NCBI GenBank assembly: GCA_037043455.1 | Contig: JAWPHD010000231.1 | Span: forward strand, 1 to 64,000 | DNA: 64,000 nucleotides | Origin: Cyrtodaria siliqua | Taxonomy: Eukaryota; Mollusca; Bivalvia; Adapedonta; Hiatellidae | Direction: 5' to 3' | Shown here: positions 47,700 through 59,347 of the stretch, piece after piece | How positions within the stretch are numbered: position 1 is the first letter of the stretch | How the letters are laid out: each line of letters begins with the position of its first letter | Program-made: the position numbers and the translations under genes | The notes under the pieces: generated by a model | What the model was told of the DNA's origin: nothing | Databases searched by the model: none | The model's input: only the letters and a program-made list of their open reading frames with translations

Positions 47700-48470
47700 A
47701 TGGCACAATCGGCTCAATCGTCGTGCGAAGAATGGAAATCTCCCCTTCTACCTTCTACTGGTGCTTCTCTACACCGAGGCTTAGGAAATCCCGACTCAGT
47801 GCAAAAAGGTGAAAGAAGGCAAGCGGAGAAGATACCAGAGTCGGCAGACGTCAATGATCCAAGGACGACTGGTGGCAGAAGGCAAGCGGAGAAGATACCA
47901 GAGTCGGCAGACGTCAATGATCCAAGGACGACTGGTGGCAGAAGGCAAGCGGAGAAGATACCAGAGTCGGCAGACGTCAATGATCCAAGGACGACTGATG
48001 GCAGAAGGCAAGCGGAGAAGATACCAGAGTCGGCAGACGTCAATGATCCAAGGACGACTGATGGCAGAAGGCAAGCGGAGAAGATACCAGAGTCGGCAGA
48101 CGTCAATGATCCAAGGACGACTGGTGGCAGAAGGCAAGCGGAGAAGATACCAGAGTCGGCAGACGTCAATGATCCAAGGACGACTGGTGGCAGAAGGCAA
48201 GCGGAGAAGATACCAGAGTCGGCAGACGTCAATGATCCAAGGACGACTGATGGCAGAAGGCAAGCGGAGAAGATACCAGAGTCGGCAGACGTCAATGATC
48301 CAAGGACGACTGATGGCAGAAGGCAAGCGGAGAAGATACCAGAGTCGGCAGACGTCAATGATCCAAGGACGACTGGTGGCAGAAGGCAAGCGGAGAAGAT
48401 ACCAGAGTCGGCAGACGTCAATGATCCAAGGACGACTGATGGCATTGTGGGCACGTTACGGCGCACGTGA
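47700..48470 (+). CDS. Open frame of 256 codons over a minisatellite; coding status unknown
   Basis: Starts MAQSAQSSCEEWKSPLLP, then ten 21-residue repeats (GRRQAEKIPESADVNDPRTT plus one residue), and ends VGTLRRT. The unit is hydrophilic and lysine/arginine/glutamate-rich. A second plus-strand frame and two minus-strand frames are also open throughout. A 63-bp unit without stops keeps all of these open, so openness alone is not evidence of coding. No known domain. It lies inside the P-like element, near its right end. Confidence 0.25.
   Translation: MAQSAQSSCEEWKSPLLPSTGASLHRGLGNPDSVQKGERRQAEKIPESADVNDPRTTGGRRQAEKIPESADVNDPRTTGGRRQAEKIPESADVNDPRTTDGRRQAEKIPESADVNDPRTTDGRRQAEKIPESADVNDPRTTGGRRQAEKIPESADVNDPRTTGGRRQAEKIPESADVNDPRTTDGRRQAEKIPESADVNDPRTTDGRRQAEKIPESADVNDPRTTGGRRQAEKIPESADVNDPRTTDGIVGTLRRT
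47815..48444 (+). repeat. 63-bp minisatellite, 10 units
   Basis: Unit begins AGAAGGCAAGCGGAGAAGAT and contains CAGAGTCGGCAGACGTCAAT. Units look identical except one G/A site (GGTGGC or GATGGC). In order the sites read G G A A G G A A G A, suggesting amplification in blocks of four. Confidence 0.97.
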
Positions 48471-48570
48471 AATTACGACCAGTGAACTGTTACAGACGTG
48501 TGCCGCCATATACGGACCTTGTTTAGCAGTTATTAAGCATTAGTTGTTCATGAAATGTAAAACAAGTAGC

Positions 48571-48905
48571 TGTGAATAACTGCTTACAAGTTTAACAATG
48601 TTTTGTGAGTGGTTATCCCGAATCAGTACTCATAGTGAATAACGGGTTTGTGGTTAGACATACATCATGTATCTTTGTACTGTTTTGTCATGTATGTGCT
48701 GTGTTTGAATTGACATTAGTGCCTGAAGTGCAAGTTGCTTAGAATAATAGCTTACAAGTTTAACATGTTCTTGTGTGGTTATACTGAATCAGTACTCAAT
48801 AACAGTTTTGTGGTCAGAAATAAACCGTGTATCTTTGTATTGCTTGTTCATAATAATTATGCATGTGCCGTGTTTGTAGTAACATTAGTGCCTGAACTTA
48901 CAATT
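48571..48905 (+). repeat. Tandem pair of about 170-bp units
   Basis: GTGAATAACTGCTTACAAGT to CATTAGTGCCTGAAGTG recurs from about 48738 to 48898, with diverged but ordered matches (GCTTACAAGTTTAACA, GAATCAGTACTCA, GTGTATCTTTGTA). Confidence 0.75.
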
Positions 48906-48917
48906 AAAAAATCACAT

Positions 48918-49128
48918 GGTCCGTTTTGTCCATATACGTAGTCCGTTATGTCGACAGGGTTTTATAATCGACTATATTTTATAATAAAAAAATATGTTAA
49001 ACTATATGTTTTTGGTATAACTGCACCATATACGTGGTCCGTTTTGTCCACGGTCCGTTATGACCATGGTCCGATATGTCCATGGTCCGTTATGGCCAAG
49101 GTCCGTTATGTCCATAATTCGCCCACAG
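48918..49128 (-). repeat. Right subterminal repeats and target duplication of the P-like element
   Basis: GGTCCGTTTTGTCCA at 48918 and 49036, and variants (GGTCCGTTATGTCCA-like) at 49052, 49068, 49084 and 49100: the inverse of the left motif. GCCCACAG at 49121-49128 is the second target duplication. Confidence 0.8.
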
Positions 49129-49539
49129 TCATGTTTATTTACTTATCGGCAGATTTTTACGCTTGTGTAAAACCTTGCTTGTTATTGTTTGTTTCTATGC
49201 ATGTTCTTGGTTGACTGTGGTCCTGGGAGCGTGTTGTATAAAAAAAATAAAAAAGTGTAGTAAATATTCACATCATATTTCCTGAAAAGAGACACAAATG
49301 TTAATACGTTTAATAGTTTTTAACAGGACTTAAATTACCTGTGTGCTCGCCTTACCTAATTTTATTAATCTCAGTATCGATTAAAGAGCGGTAAATCTTA
49401 CTGTAGTATGGTATTATAATAAAAAGGAGTGCGTTAGACTGACTGTAAGATATGTTGTACAGTTACTTAGGCATACATCAAGGAAAGCTTATATACAGGG
49501 AAGAATTGGAGAATAAATATAAGAACATGGTCTTGTTTG

Positions 49540-49680
49540 TTTGAATGGAGTTTGGTGTCATTTTTAGCACATTTTAGGCCATATATGACGATCGAAACGT
49601 CTGTGTTAGAGGCAGACCAACCCATTTTTCCTGGGCAGAACCAATACTGTATACCACTCGCCATCCATTTCTAAAGAGTA
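49540..49680 (-). repeat. SINE fragment, reverse orientation
   Basis: GGCAGACCAACCCATTTTTC, CTGGGCAGAACCA and the inverse of the GTGTTGAAATGACG-type 3' block match the SINE at 41585-41840. Confidence 0.6.
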
Positions 49681-51089
49681 TTATTATATGAAATAAACGA
49701 TGCACAATACAAGTTTAACACATGTAAACTCATATACAACTTTCAAAGTTTAATACCAAGGTCATACATTAATAGCACACAATGGCAACACATGTGTTTG
49801 AGCACACAATGGCAACACATGTGTTTGTCTCTCCAATTAGATATATGTAAAGATACATGTGTTAAGCTTAACTTTCCTAAAGTAACGATAACCTAAGTTG
49901 GCGCTTATGTAATGTCATACTCTGTTATAGCGTCATACCCAGACGAACAATTCGTAGTGTTACAGACTGTGGCATATGAGTTAAGCATCCTGATGCCTAT
50001 CTGTGTATTATCGATTAAAGAGAGGTAACTCTTTGTACATTATATTATTTTATTAACATGGTTGTGGTAGATGGTTTTGATAAAGCTCCACTCAGAATCC
50101 CAATAACTAAGGCGCCCTGTTAATTAGGCTTACATTGTTTATCTCACTAACCCTAAATTATGGAAAAACACCGAGTTGATAATTTGCTGAAAATATAAAT
50201 ATGTTTATGTAATAGTGTATGAATGTAAAAACAATATATACATTGTATCCAAATCACCGTCGATGAGACGGAGGTCGGCATATCGTTATTGATGTCAGAA
50301 GAAATCGGAAAATTGGGAGACCAATAGGGCGATCCTCGTTCAAACCCTCTCATTAACCATGTGAAAGTGGAGAATCTCTCTATGTGCAAACGCTTGTTAA
50401 AATGTCGGATTCAGAACAGCATGTTTATACATAGAGGATCTTACATGGGTGTCTGTGTTTTACTGATACACATGTACACATTGACAAACGAGTTGGATAC
50501 AATGATAGAAAAGTAGGCTCTGCCGAGTATCCTCTCTGTTTATCCAACGAGCGTGTTGTTGTTTTCATGACGTCAGCTACGTTATACGGCTTTAACGTGT
50601 TCGCCCAACAAATATTGCGACTCCTTAAACTAAATTTAACGTTACTAACATCCATTTTATAAAGTAACATTTCAAATAAGAATAAACAGCTCAGGTATCT
50701 GACCGTATCATATGATATATCATGCAAACAATTGCGATTTAACTATTTTACTGTAAACACACACACAGTGATGCGGTCCTCATTTGCATCTGTAATAAAC
50801 TAGTGTACTACGAGAAATAAGTCATGGGTTTATTACACTCCCAGAAGCCATGTTATGTGATAAATAATTAATTTGCTCATGCTCAACAGCGAATGTGCAA
50901 GCGCCTATAACATTATAATAGTTGGTGGCATTAATGATGATCAGTTGAAACTTACCTCTCATCAGTTGAAATATATCTTATTAAATAAATGGCTTTATAA
51001 ATGCCATAAGTGAACCAACAAGAGTAACACCATATGAGTAAACTATATAAGATCCATTTTCTACCAGGTTCTGTATTAAATATATACTT

Positions 51090-51270
51090 ATCATTTTGGT
51101 TTGTTTGTTTGTTTGTGTGCGGGCGTGCGTGCGTGCGTGCGTTTGTTTGTTTAATGTTTTACGTCTTTGTCAACACATATAAGATTATATCTGACGGTCG
51201 ATTGTTTTTGTGGTGGAGGCAGAGCGACCGCTTTTCTTGGGCAGAATCAGAACGCTGCACAATAACTTCT
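51090..51270 (-). repeat. SINE with (CAAA)n tail, reverse orientation
   Basis: Begins with TTTG repeats (inverse of the CAAA tail), then TTTTACGTCTTTGTCAACAC, GGTGGAGGCAGAGCGACCGC and TTGGGCAGAATCAGAAC. Same family as 41585-41840. Confidence 0.65.
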
Positions 51271-52741
51271 TAGTTACTGCTTAGTTGTTCGTTCTTGTGC
51301 CTCTTTTCTTTTTAATGTATATTAACGTCATTGCTGGCCACGTGTTAAGTATAGATAGTTAAACAACAGAAACGTCTAGGTCAAACAATGTTGGAAAAAA
51401 GGACATATTATTAAAACATTCATATCTGCGTTTGAATTAATGATAACACGTAACTATATCACCCAGACTAACCTAGAACGAGTCATATACGGTCTAACGC
51501 TGATTTTTCGGTATTGCTAACGTTCCATTGCCGGTATTTTCTGCTGACATCGATCGCGTACAGGTGAGTGTTTTTGTATAGATATCTTCGGGATCTTAAG
51601 GACTACTGACTTGATGACTATATACTACTTTTACACATTTAGAATACATTTAAAAAAAACAGATGTATGTAAAATATAACAGTTATAGAAAAAAGTATGT
51701 GTATTTTTGCTCCAAAACATGTAATGTTTAGCAATTTAAGGTTATAACTTCTTTTTTTCAAAAAAGGTATGGCGTTGTACGTTTTTAATTTCATTATTTT
51801 AAAGTACACGGTATTTGTTAAAAGTACAAAAGTTATGAAAAAAAGTTGTTAATAGAATTTTTTCCCCCTCGAAATAACAATTAATTTGTAGTGAAATCTC
51901 CCGGTAAAGTGAATAGATTTCCTGACTGATTTATTGCACATAGCTTACAAAACAATATAGTACACAGCTGCAAATCAGTCTTTGCAAGGTAGCGTTTTGT
52001 GTGAACAAGCAGAAAAAAAAGAAGTTTTGTTTTGTTTAAGGGAGGGCGTAAGACCTTTTTATGGCAGATGTAAACATACTTGGTCAGGTTTTAGTGGGTG
52101 GCGGGTGGGGGCGCCGGATCCGCCCCAACCTGGATCCGCCCTTGAATTTGACCCGTTATACATAGAAGAGCAACGTGATTCAACGAAAATTTCAAAAATA
52201 AAATTTGTATGAATAAAATATTCAAACAAACTAATAGTGCATGCGGTGTGCAAGTTTGTGGACAGGGAACTCAGACCTGAAAGTTATGTGGACATCAGCT
52301 TTGCTTCAGTCCATTTGATGTCAGTCCATTTGATGGCCCAGTCGTTACACGTGCATATGGTCCTCGATACCATGTACTGTGTGTTAAGTGTTATTTTACT
52401 GGCGGAAGACAAACAAACGTGTCGTCATACGTGATATCCACATGAAACGAACTTGATAAGTGATACAAACTAAACACAAACAGGAGAGAAACATCATATA
52501 TGTACTTTACGTTCGTCCTATTCCAATTTCTCCTCTTGTGTACGCATACCATGCTGAGAAAAGAAGAGAAAGTAAATATGTTTAAACCAAGTCATATACG
52601 ATATCTGACTGGCTTAAACAGATAACATTGAGTGTAGTCGTGATGATTATAAATGATTAGGACAATGGTGTTTATAAGTCACTAACGAATTATATTATTT
52701 ATAAGTACGTTATTAAGAGTCGGATTTACTGGGGAGTGGAT

Positions 52742-53288
52742 TTGGCTGCTAGTGGGGATCTAGGGGTCCGACTTTAACTTGTATATCAGGCTTCTTGTGG
52801 GGATCTAGGTGTCCGACATTAACTTGTATATCAGGCTGCCAGTGGAGGTCTAGGTGTCCAACTTTAACATGTATATCAGGCTGCTAGTGGGAATCTAAGG
52901 GTCCGACTTTATCTAGTATATCAGGCTGTTAGAGGGGTCTAGGGCTCAGACTTTAACATGTATATCAGGCCGTAGTGGTGGTCTAGGGGTCCGACTTTTA
53001 ACTTATATATCAGGCTGCTAGTAGAGGTCTATGGGTCCGACCTTAACTTGTGTACCAGGCTGCTAGTGAGGTCTAGGTGTACGACTTTAACTTGTACATA
53101 AGGCTGCTAGTGTGGATCTTGGGGTACGACTTTAACTGATATATCAGGCTGCTAGTGGTGTCTAGGGGTACGACTTTAACTTGTATATCAGCCTGCTAGA
53201 GGGTTCTAGGGATCCGACTTTAACTTGTATATCAGGCTGCTAGTGGAAGTCTAGTTGTCCGACATAAACTTGTATATCAGGCTGATTG
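52742..53288 (+). repeat. 45-bp satellite, forward arm, about 12 units
   Basis: Same unit and orientation as the array at 9712-10785 (GGCTGCTAGTGGGGATCTAG, GACTTTAACTTGTATATCA). Units are more diverged than at 9.7 kb. Confidence 0.93.
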
Positions 53289-53339
53289 TGGTTGTCTTTC
53301 AACGCAAATCCACGGAGATTGAACCCGGGGCCTCCGGAC

Positions 53340-54806
53340 CCTAGACTCCACTAGCAGCCTGATATACAAGTTAAAGTTGTACCCCTAGACAATTACTAGC
53401 AGCCTGCTATACCAGTTAAAGTCGTACCCGTAGATCCCCACTAACAGCCTGATATACAAGTTAAAGTCGGACCCCTAGACTCCGACTAGCAGCCTGATAT
53501 ACAAGTCAAAGTCGTGCCTCTGGACTCCACTAGCAGCCGGCTATACAAGTTAAAGACGGACCCGTAGACCACCACTAGCAGCCTGATATACATGATAAAA
53601 GTCGGGCCCCAAATTAGCAGCTTGATATACAAGTTAAAGTCAGACCCTAGACCTCTTCTAGCAGCCTGATATACAAGTTAAAGTCGTACCAATAGACCTC
53701 CACTAACAGCCTGATATACAAGTTAATGTCGGACCCCGAGATCCCCACTATCAGCCTGGTATACAATTTAAAGTCGTAACCCTAGATCACCACTAGCAGC
53801 CTGATATACAAGTGAAAGTCGTGCCTCTGGACTCCACTAGCAGCCGGCTATACAATTTAAAGTCAGACCCTAGACCTCTACTTGCAGCCTGATATACAAG
53901 TTAAAATCGTACCCCTAGACCTCCACTAACAGCCTGATATACAAGTCAAAGTCGGACCCCGAGATCCCCACTATCATACTGATATACAATTTAAAGTCGT
54001 AACCCTAGACTACCACTAGCAGTCTGATATATAAGTTAAGGTCGTGCCACTAGATCCCCACTAGCAGACTGATGTACAAGTTAAAGTCGGACACCAAGAC
54101 CCCCACTAGCAGCTTGATATACCAGTTTAAGTCGGACACCTAGACCTCCACTTGCATCCTGATATACAAGTTAAATTAGCACCCCTAGACCTCCAATAGC
54201 AGACTGATATACAAGTTAAAGTCGTACCATTATACCTCCACTAGCAGGCAGATATACAAGTTAGGGTCGGACCCGTAGACCCCCTCTAGCAGCCTGATAT
54301 ACAAGTTAAAGTCGTACCACTAGACATCCACTAGCAGCATGATATTAAGTTAATATCGGACCCCTAGACCTCCACTAACAGCTTGAAATACAAGTTTAAG
54401 TCGGACCCCTAGACTCTTACTAGCAGCCTGATATACAAGTTAAAGTCGGATCCCTAGACCTCCACTAGCAGCCTAATATACAAATTAAAGTCATACCCCT
54501 ATATCCCCAATAGCAGCCTGATATACAAGTTAAAGTCGGACCTCTAGACCTCCACTAGTAGTCTGATGTACAAGTCCAAGTCGGACCCCTAGACATCCAC
54601 TAGTATCCTAATATACAAGGTAAAGTCATACCATTAGATCCCCAACATCAGCCTGATATACAAGTTAAAGTTGGACCCCTAGATCCCCACTAGCAGCCTG
54701 ATATACAAGTTAAAGTCGGACCCTAGACCCCCACTAGCAGCCTGATATACACGTTCAAGTCGGAACCCTCGATCCCCACTAGCAGCCTGATATACAAGTT
54801 CACAAA
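53340..54806 (-). repeat. 45-bp satellite, inverted arm, about 32 units
   Basis: Inverse of the same unit (CACTAGCAGCCTGATATACA, AGTTAAAGTCGGACCCCTAG). About 50 bp separate the two arms; the spacer contains ATTGAACCCGGGGCC, whose inverse is B-box-like. The array ends where the 70-bp satellite begins. Confidence 0.93.
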
Positions 54807-56550
54807 CAAAGTATGTGTGACCCGGGATATAGTACACATCTAGTGATCACAGTTATATTTACTGATGACTACTCAAACAACTATTTGTGACCCGGGATAT
54901 AGTACACATCTAGTGATTACAGTTATATTGACTGATGACTACTCAAACAACTATGTGTGACCCGGGATATAGTACACATCTAGTGATCACAGTTATATTG
55001 ACTGATGGCTACTCAAACAAACTATGTGTGACCATGTGTGTGTGTGACCCGGGATATAGTACACATCTAGTGATCACAGTTATATTTATTGATGACTACT
55101 CAAACAACTATGTGTGACCCGGGATATAGTACACATCTAGTGATCACAGTTATATTTACTGATGACTACTCAAACAAACTATGTGTGGCCATATGTGTGT
55201 GTGACCCGGGATATAGTACACATATAGTGATCACAGTTATATTAATTGATGACTACTCAAACAACTATGTGTGACCCGGGATATAGTACACATCTAGTGA
55301 TCACAGTTATATTGACTGATGACTACTCAAACAACTATGTGTGACCCGGGATATAGTACACATCTAGTGATCACAGTTATATTGACTGATGACTACTCAA
55401 ACAAACTATGTGTGACCATGTGTGTGTGCGACCCGGGATATAGTACGCTTCAAGTGATCACAGTTATACTGACTGATGACTACTCAAACCAACTATGTGT
55501 GACCATGTGTGTGTGTGACCCGTGATATAACACACATCTAGTGATCACAGTTATATTTACTGATGATTACTCAAACAACTATGTGTGACCCGGGATATAG
55601 TATACATCTAGTGATTACAGCTATATTTACTGATGACTACTCAAACAAACTATGTGTGACCCTGGACATAATACACATCTAGTGATCACAATTATATTTA
55701 CTGATGACTACTCAAACAAAGTATGTGTGACCCGGGATATAGTACACAAATAGTGATCACAGTTATATTTACTGATGACTACTCAAACAACTATGTGTGA
55801 CCCGGGATATAATACACATCTAGTGATCACAATTATATTTACTGATGACTACTCAAACAAAGTATGTGTGACCCGGGATATAGTACACAAATAGTGATCA
55901 CAGTTATATTTACTGATGACTACTCAAACAACTATGTGTGACCCGGGATATAGTACACAAATAGTGATCACAATTATATTTACTGATGACTACTCAAACA
56001 AAGTATGTGTGACCCGGGATATAGTACACATCTAGTGATCACAGTTATATTTACTGATGACTACTCAAACAACTATGTGTGACCCGAGATATAATACATA
56101 TCTAGTGATCACAGTTATATTGACTGATGACTACTCAAACAAACTATGTGTGGCCATGTGTGTGTGTGACCCGGGATATAGTACGCATCTAGTGATCACA
56201 GTTATATTGACTGATGACTACTCAAACAAACTATGTGTGACCATATGTGTGTGTGACCCGTGATATAACACACATCTAGTGATCACAGTTATATTTACTG
56301 ATGACTACTCAAACAACTATGTGTGACCCGGGATCTAGTACACATCTAATGATCACAGTTATATTGACTGATGACTACTCAAACAAAATATGTGTGACCA
56401 TGTGTGTGTGTGACCCGGGATATAGTACGCATCTAGTGATCACAGTTATATTTACTGATGGCTACTCAAAAAAACTATGTGTGACCCGATATATAGTACA
56501 CATCTAGTGATCACAGTTAAATTGACAGATAACTACTGAAGCAAACTATG
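54806..56550 (+). repeat. 70-bp satellite with long and short units, about 23 copies
   Basis: Unit reads TGTGACCCGGGATATAGTAC, ACATCTAGTGATCACAGTTA, TATTTACTGATGACTACTCA, AACAACTATG. Some units carry an extra TGTGACCATGTGTGTG stretch of about 18 bp. It follows the inverted 45-bp array without a gap. Short plus-strand frames here are repeat by-products. Confidence 0.95.
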
Positions 56551-56559
56551 TGTGACATA

Positions 56560-57585
56560 CCGTTACTACTCCAATAACATGGTTGGCTTGATAGCGCATT
56601 TGGGGTGTACATTTGTAAAACAAACGCTTTAATATGACAGGCCATTCAAGTTTATATCATTGAAACCCTGTATGTGCATGAACTTACATTTTCAAATACG
56701 TTAAGAAAACGGAATCTTTTCGTTCAACCATGAACATATCATCCAATTGTGTATCTATTTACATTTCATTTCTATATTATTATTGTACAGAATGATTTAC
56801 GGACTCCTCTTGGCCACTTGGAAGTAATCACCCACATATATGGCACCATCATTCCATAAGCATATCATATGATAAAGATGAAAGCTATACTTGTTTCACC
56901 GTTAAGCATATGGGTTACTATATTCTCTACATAAATAACGTTAAGCGGCTCGAGTAGACCTGAATGTGACACAAATGAACAACACAGTTGAAAAAGAGGG
57001 TTTAGGCTGGCATGATCCAAAAACAAACAGGTGTGAAGAAGTGGAAAGTAATATTCTTGTTTTCGGCGCTTATTTTCAATTTGGATCTGTTGGTCCAAAT
57101 ATAACGGCCTTTACTAATCACAAGGGACTTGTTCCTGTTGCTCAGGACATATATGAAAATACTATAACACAGTTTGTTTTGTGTTAAGTGTAAATAAAAA
57201 GTTATTAATTAGTAAAAAGATAGACGGTTTTGAGACTTTAATTGTCGTATATACATTTTGATTATTCCAAATGATTGTTTTCATGTACTTGAATGAGAAA
57301 ATCAACATTAAATATGTTCATCTTCCGTCTGCTGCAATGAGAATTATGCTTAATGTAGCTCACATTATCCTTAAAGGATCTAACTATTATAACAACTTAA
57401 ATTCTGTTTTGCATTAAATGTTTTTTTTTCAAAACTATTTCCAGAAACAGCGAATGTTTAGGCTTTTTTTTGGTAGATTTCCACCCCCTCAGCAACACCC
57501 CTAATATCTAGATGTATGTTTTCATGTCCATGAGTATAACAGATAACTTTTAGAAGCTTCGTCTCTTTGATTTTGCAATTATAAT
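56560..57585. other. No gene seen
   Basis: AT-rich sequence with short frames lacking recognisable motifs on both strands. Confidence 0.5.
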
Positions 57586-57589
57586 CAAG

Positions 57590-58860
57590 CTTTAACACCA
57601 TTTGATAGGGTCATAACCTCCTTTGATAAACCTTTTAACAAGTTTAACAAAGATAGTATGACAGTGATCATGACCAAAGATGTGACGAAGTTTGAAAATC
57701 ACATCACCAAAGAAGTTAGGTTGTGATAGCCCTTGACGCAGAAGAATTCTTACATTATTTTTATATTTGGAATGAAGATCAGGGTTACGATAATAAAATG
57801 TTACAAGATTTTACGAAGTTTATGGTAATGGTAGCCCTGATGGAGTAGCTTTTTAGTTATAAAAAGATAACGAATATTAAAGTCTTCAACTCAAGTACAA
57901 GCTCTAAAAAGACGAATAAGTTGAGACGCATAGACCCCACAAGAAGTTGCTCGGGGAACATCCCCATCTAAATGGAGATATATAACAATATCAAAATTAA
58001 AATCATCTCGCTTGTCATATATTTTGCAAATTAGTTCACCATTTGCAATACAGAGAAATAAATCGAGAAAAGAAGCGTTAATATTAGAAATATTAGCTTT
58101 GTTACCTTTTTTTAGGATAGTTGTTATTAACCATAGTAGAAAAGAAAGTGTTTTATATATTCAATATGTCATCCTTATATCGAGAGGTGTCATTAAAGGC
58201 TTCAATAACATCTGCCTGGGTATCTGGTGTAAGACTCAACATGAAATCTCTTTTAAAGCAATATAAAAACAAATCTGCGACAAGGGGTTCACATTTCACA
58301 GGGATACCAACAATTTGTCTATAAACGGTAGTTCCATTCCTGATGAAAACTTTATCCAATAGAAAAATAAGTGATTCACAAACTTCATGGCAGGTCCACA
58401 TAGTGTAACTGTCCAAACTGCCGTTAGTAAAAAATGATTTAATATTGTTACAGGCACAAAATGTCGTATTTTCTCTAGCAAAATGTTTTGAATGATAGCA
58501 ATAAGCTTGTCGTTGATAAGGTTGTGTGGTAAAGTTGTATATAATGTTGAAAACTCATAAGTACTTATATATGAAGCTTGACGTTTATTGCAAATTGTAT
58601 CAAGAACGTCGCCTGTATTTTTAATAGACCAAAATATGGTTTAACGTGATCTTTAACGGCAGAAAGACAAAATGTTGAAAGTTTGGAGATATTTGTAGTG
58701 GTGCAAGAACTAGAGTTGGAAATAAAACGGGTTTTATATGGTTGTTTGTGTAATTTGGATAGGACGGCTAGATTGACATGTGATAGTTTATGCATATATT
58801 TTTGCCATATAGACTTCCACTTGCCATGTTGTTTGTAGAGCTTGAACAACTTGTACTCTG
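57590..58860 (-). pseudogene. Penelope-like reverse transcriptase, decayed
   Basis: In order on the minus strand: KLHKQPYKTRFISNSSSCTT and ISKLSTFCLSAVKDHV (58849-58600); a frame change; YTMWTCHEVCESLIFLLDKV, TTVYRQIVGIP, PLVADLFLYC, RDFMLSLTPDTQADVIEAFN and SRYKDDILNI (58416-58153). Downstream, with stops, come DIVIYLHLDGDVPRATSCGV, YASQLIRLFRACT and LHQGYHYHKLRK (about 57970-57800). The box normally reading GIPMGTNCAP is shortened and the usual YLDD reads YKDD, so the enzyme is dead. This RT family is abundant in molluscs and cnidarians. I class it as Penelope-like from memory; a GIY-YIG endonuclease was not seen. Confidence 0.7.
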
Positions 58861-59347
58861 TTAGTACAATGTATCTTTCAAAGTAGAGGTAACTTTAAGT
58901 TGGTGTATATGTTTTTAAATGTAAATCCGGACCACGGATTACTTTCTTGCAATGCAGGCTTATGAAATAACGCGTAGCAAATCGCTCATACAAACGAGGA
59001 ATGGTTATAAAGTATGTTTCAATTTTAAACAGCAGTTCTAAAACTACTATACTATTGAAATTTCAGAATGCATGCTATATGGTGTATACGTTCTTTATAT
59101 ATCATAATATAAATAAGTATGATTAATCCATTTCTCAAAGTTGGATCTTTCAGTTACGATAACATGTTCACAGTTTTCCAAAGTTAAGGCACATTTTCAG
59201 GAATACATAATCTGATGTCTCTCTATCCATTGTTTATATATGTCTTCATACCATTTTCCATCGAATTCGGCGATATTGCTTTGTGTTGCTAGATTTAATT
59301 ATTGCAATGAAGAGAATCAGCGTTCCTTTTATCATGTTTATTTAATT

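Larger units (their letters stand above)
43505..49120. mobile_element. P-superfamily-like DNA transposon (5.6 kb) with nested insertions
   Basis: An 8-bp direct repeat GCCCACAG lies immediately outside both ends (43497-43504 and 49121-49128). Aligned without gaps, the first 39 bases from the left and the inverse of the last 39 from the right agree at about 29 positions. Subterminal 15-bp words TGGACAAAACGGACC are repeated in inward orientation at both ends. A THAP-domain frame starts 581 bp inside the left end. Eight-bp duplications, inverted ends with repeated subterminal sites and a THAP DNA-binding domain together fit P-type transposons. hAT elements also make 8-bp duplications but do not usually use THAP. 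The catalytic part of a transposase is not visible, so this copy is probably defective. Confidence 0.7.
49130..52740. other. Mostly unannotatable interval with SINE fragments
   Basis: No coding region supported. Contents: reverse SINE fragments (49540-49680, 51090-51270), a 26-bp tandem pair around CACAATGGCAACACATGTG (49778-49828), (TTTG)n and (GTGC)n runs near 51105-51150, and a donor-like ACAG/GTGAGTG at about 51564 without a recognisable exon. Confidence 0.5.

Noticed and set aside
47714..48466. Minus-strand 250-codon repeat protein opposite the minisatellite
   Set aside because: The 63-bp period keeps several frames open at once; nothing favours this one.
54935..56507. Plus-strand frames rich in DPGYSTHLVITVI
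   Set aside because: Translation of the 70-bp satellite; no start context, no domain.
56966..57187. 73-codon plus-strand frame after the satellite
   Set aside because: Overlaps an equally long minus-strand frame, shows no known motif, splice context or repeat relation.
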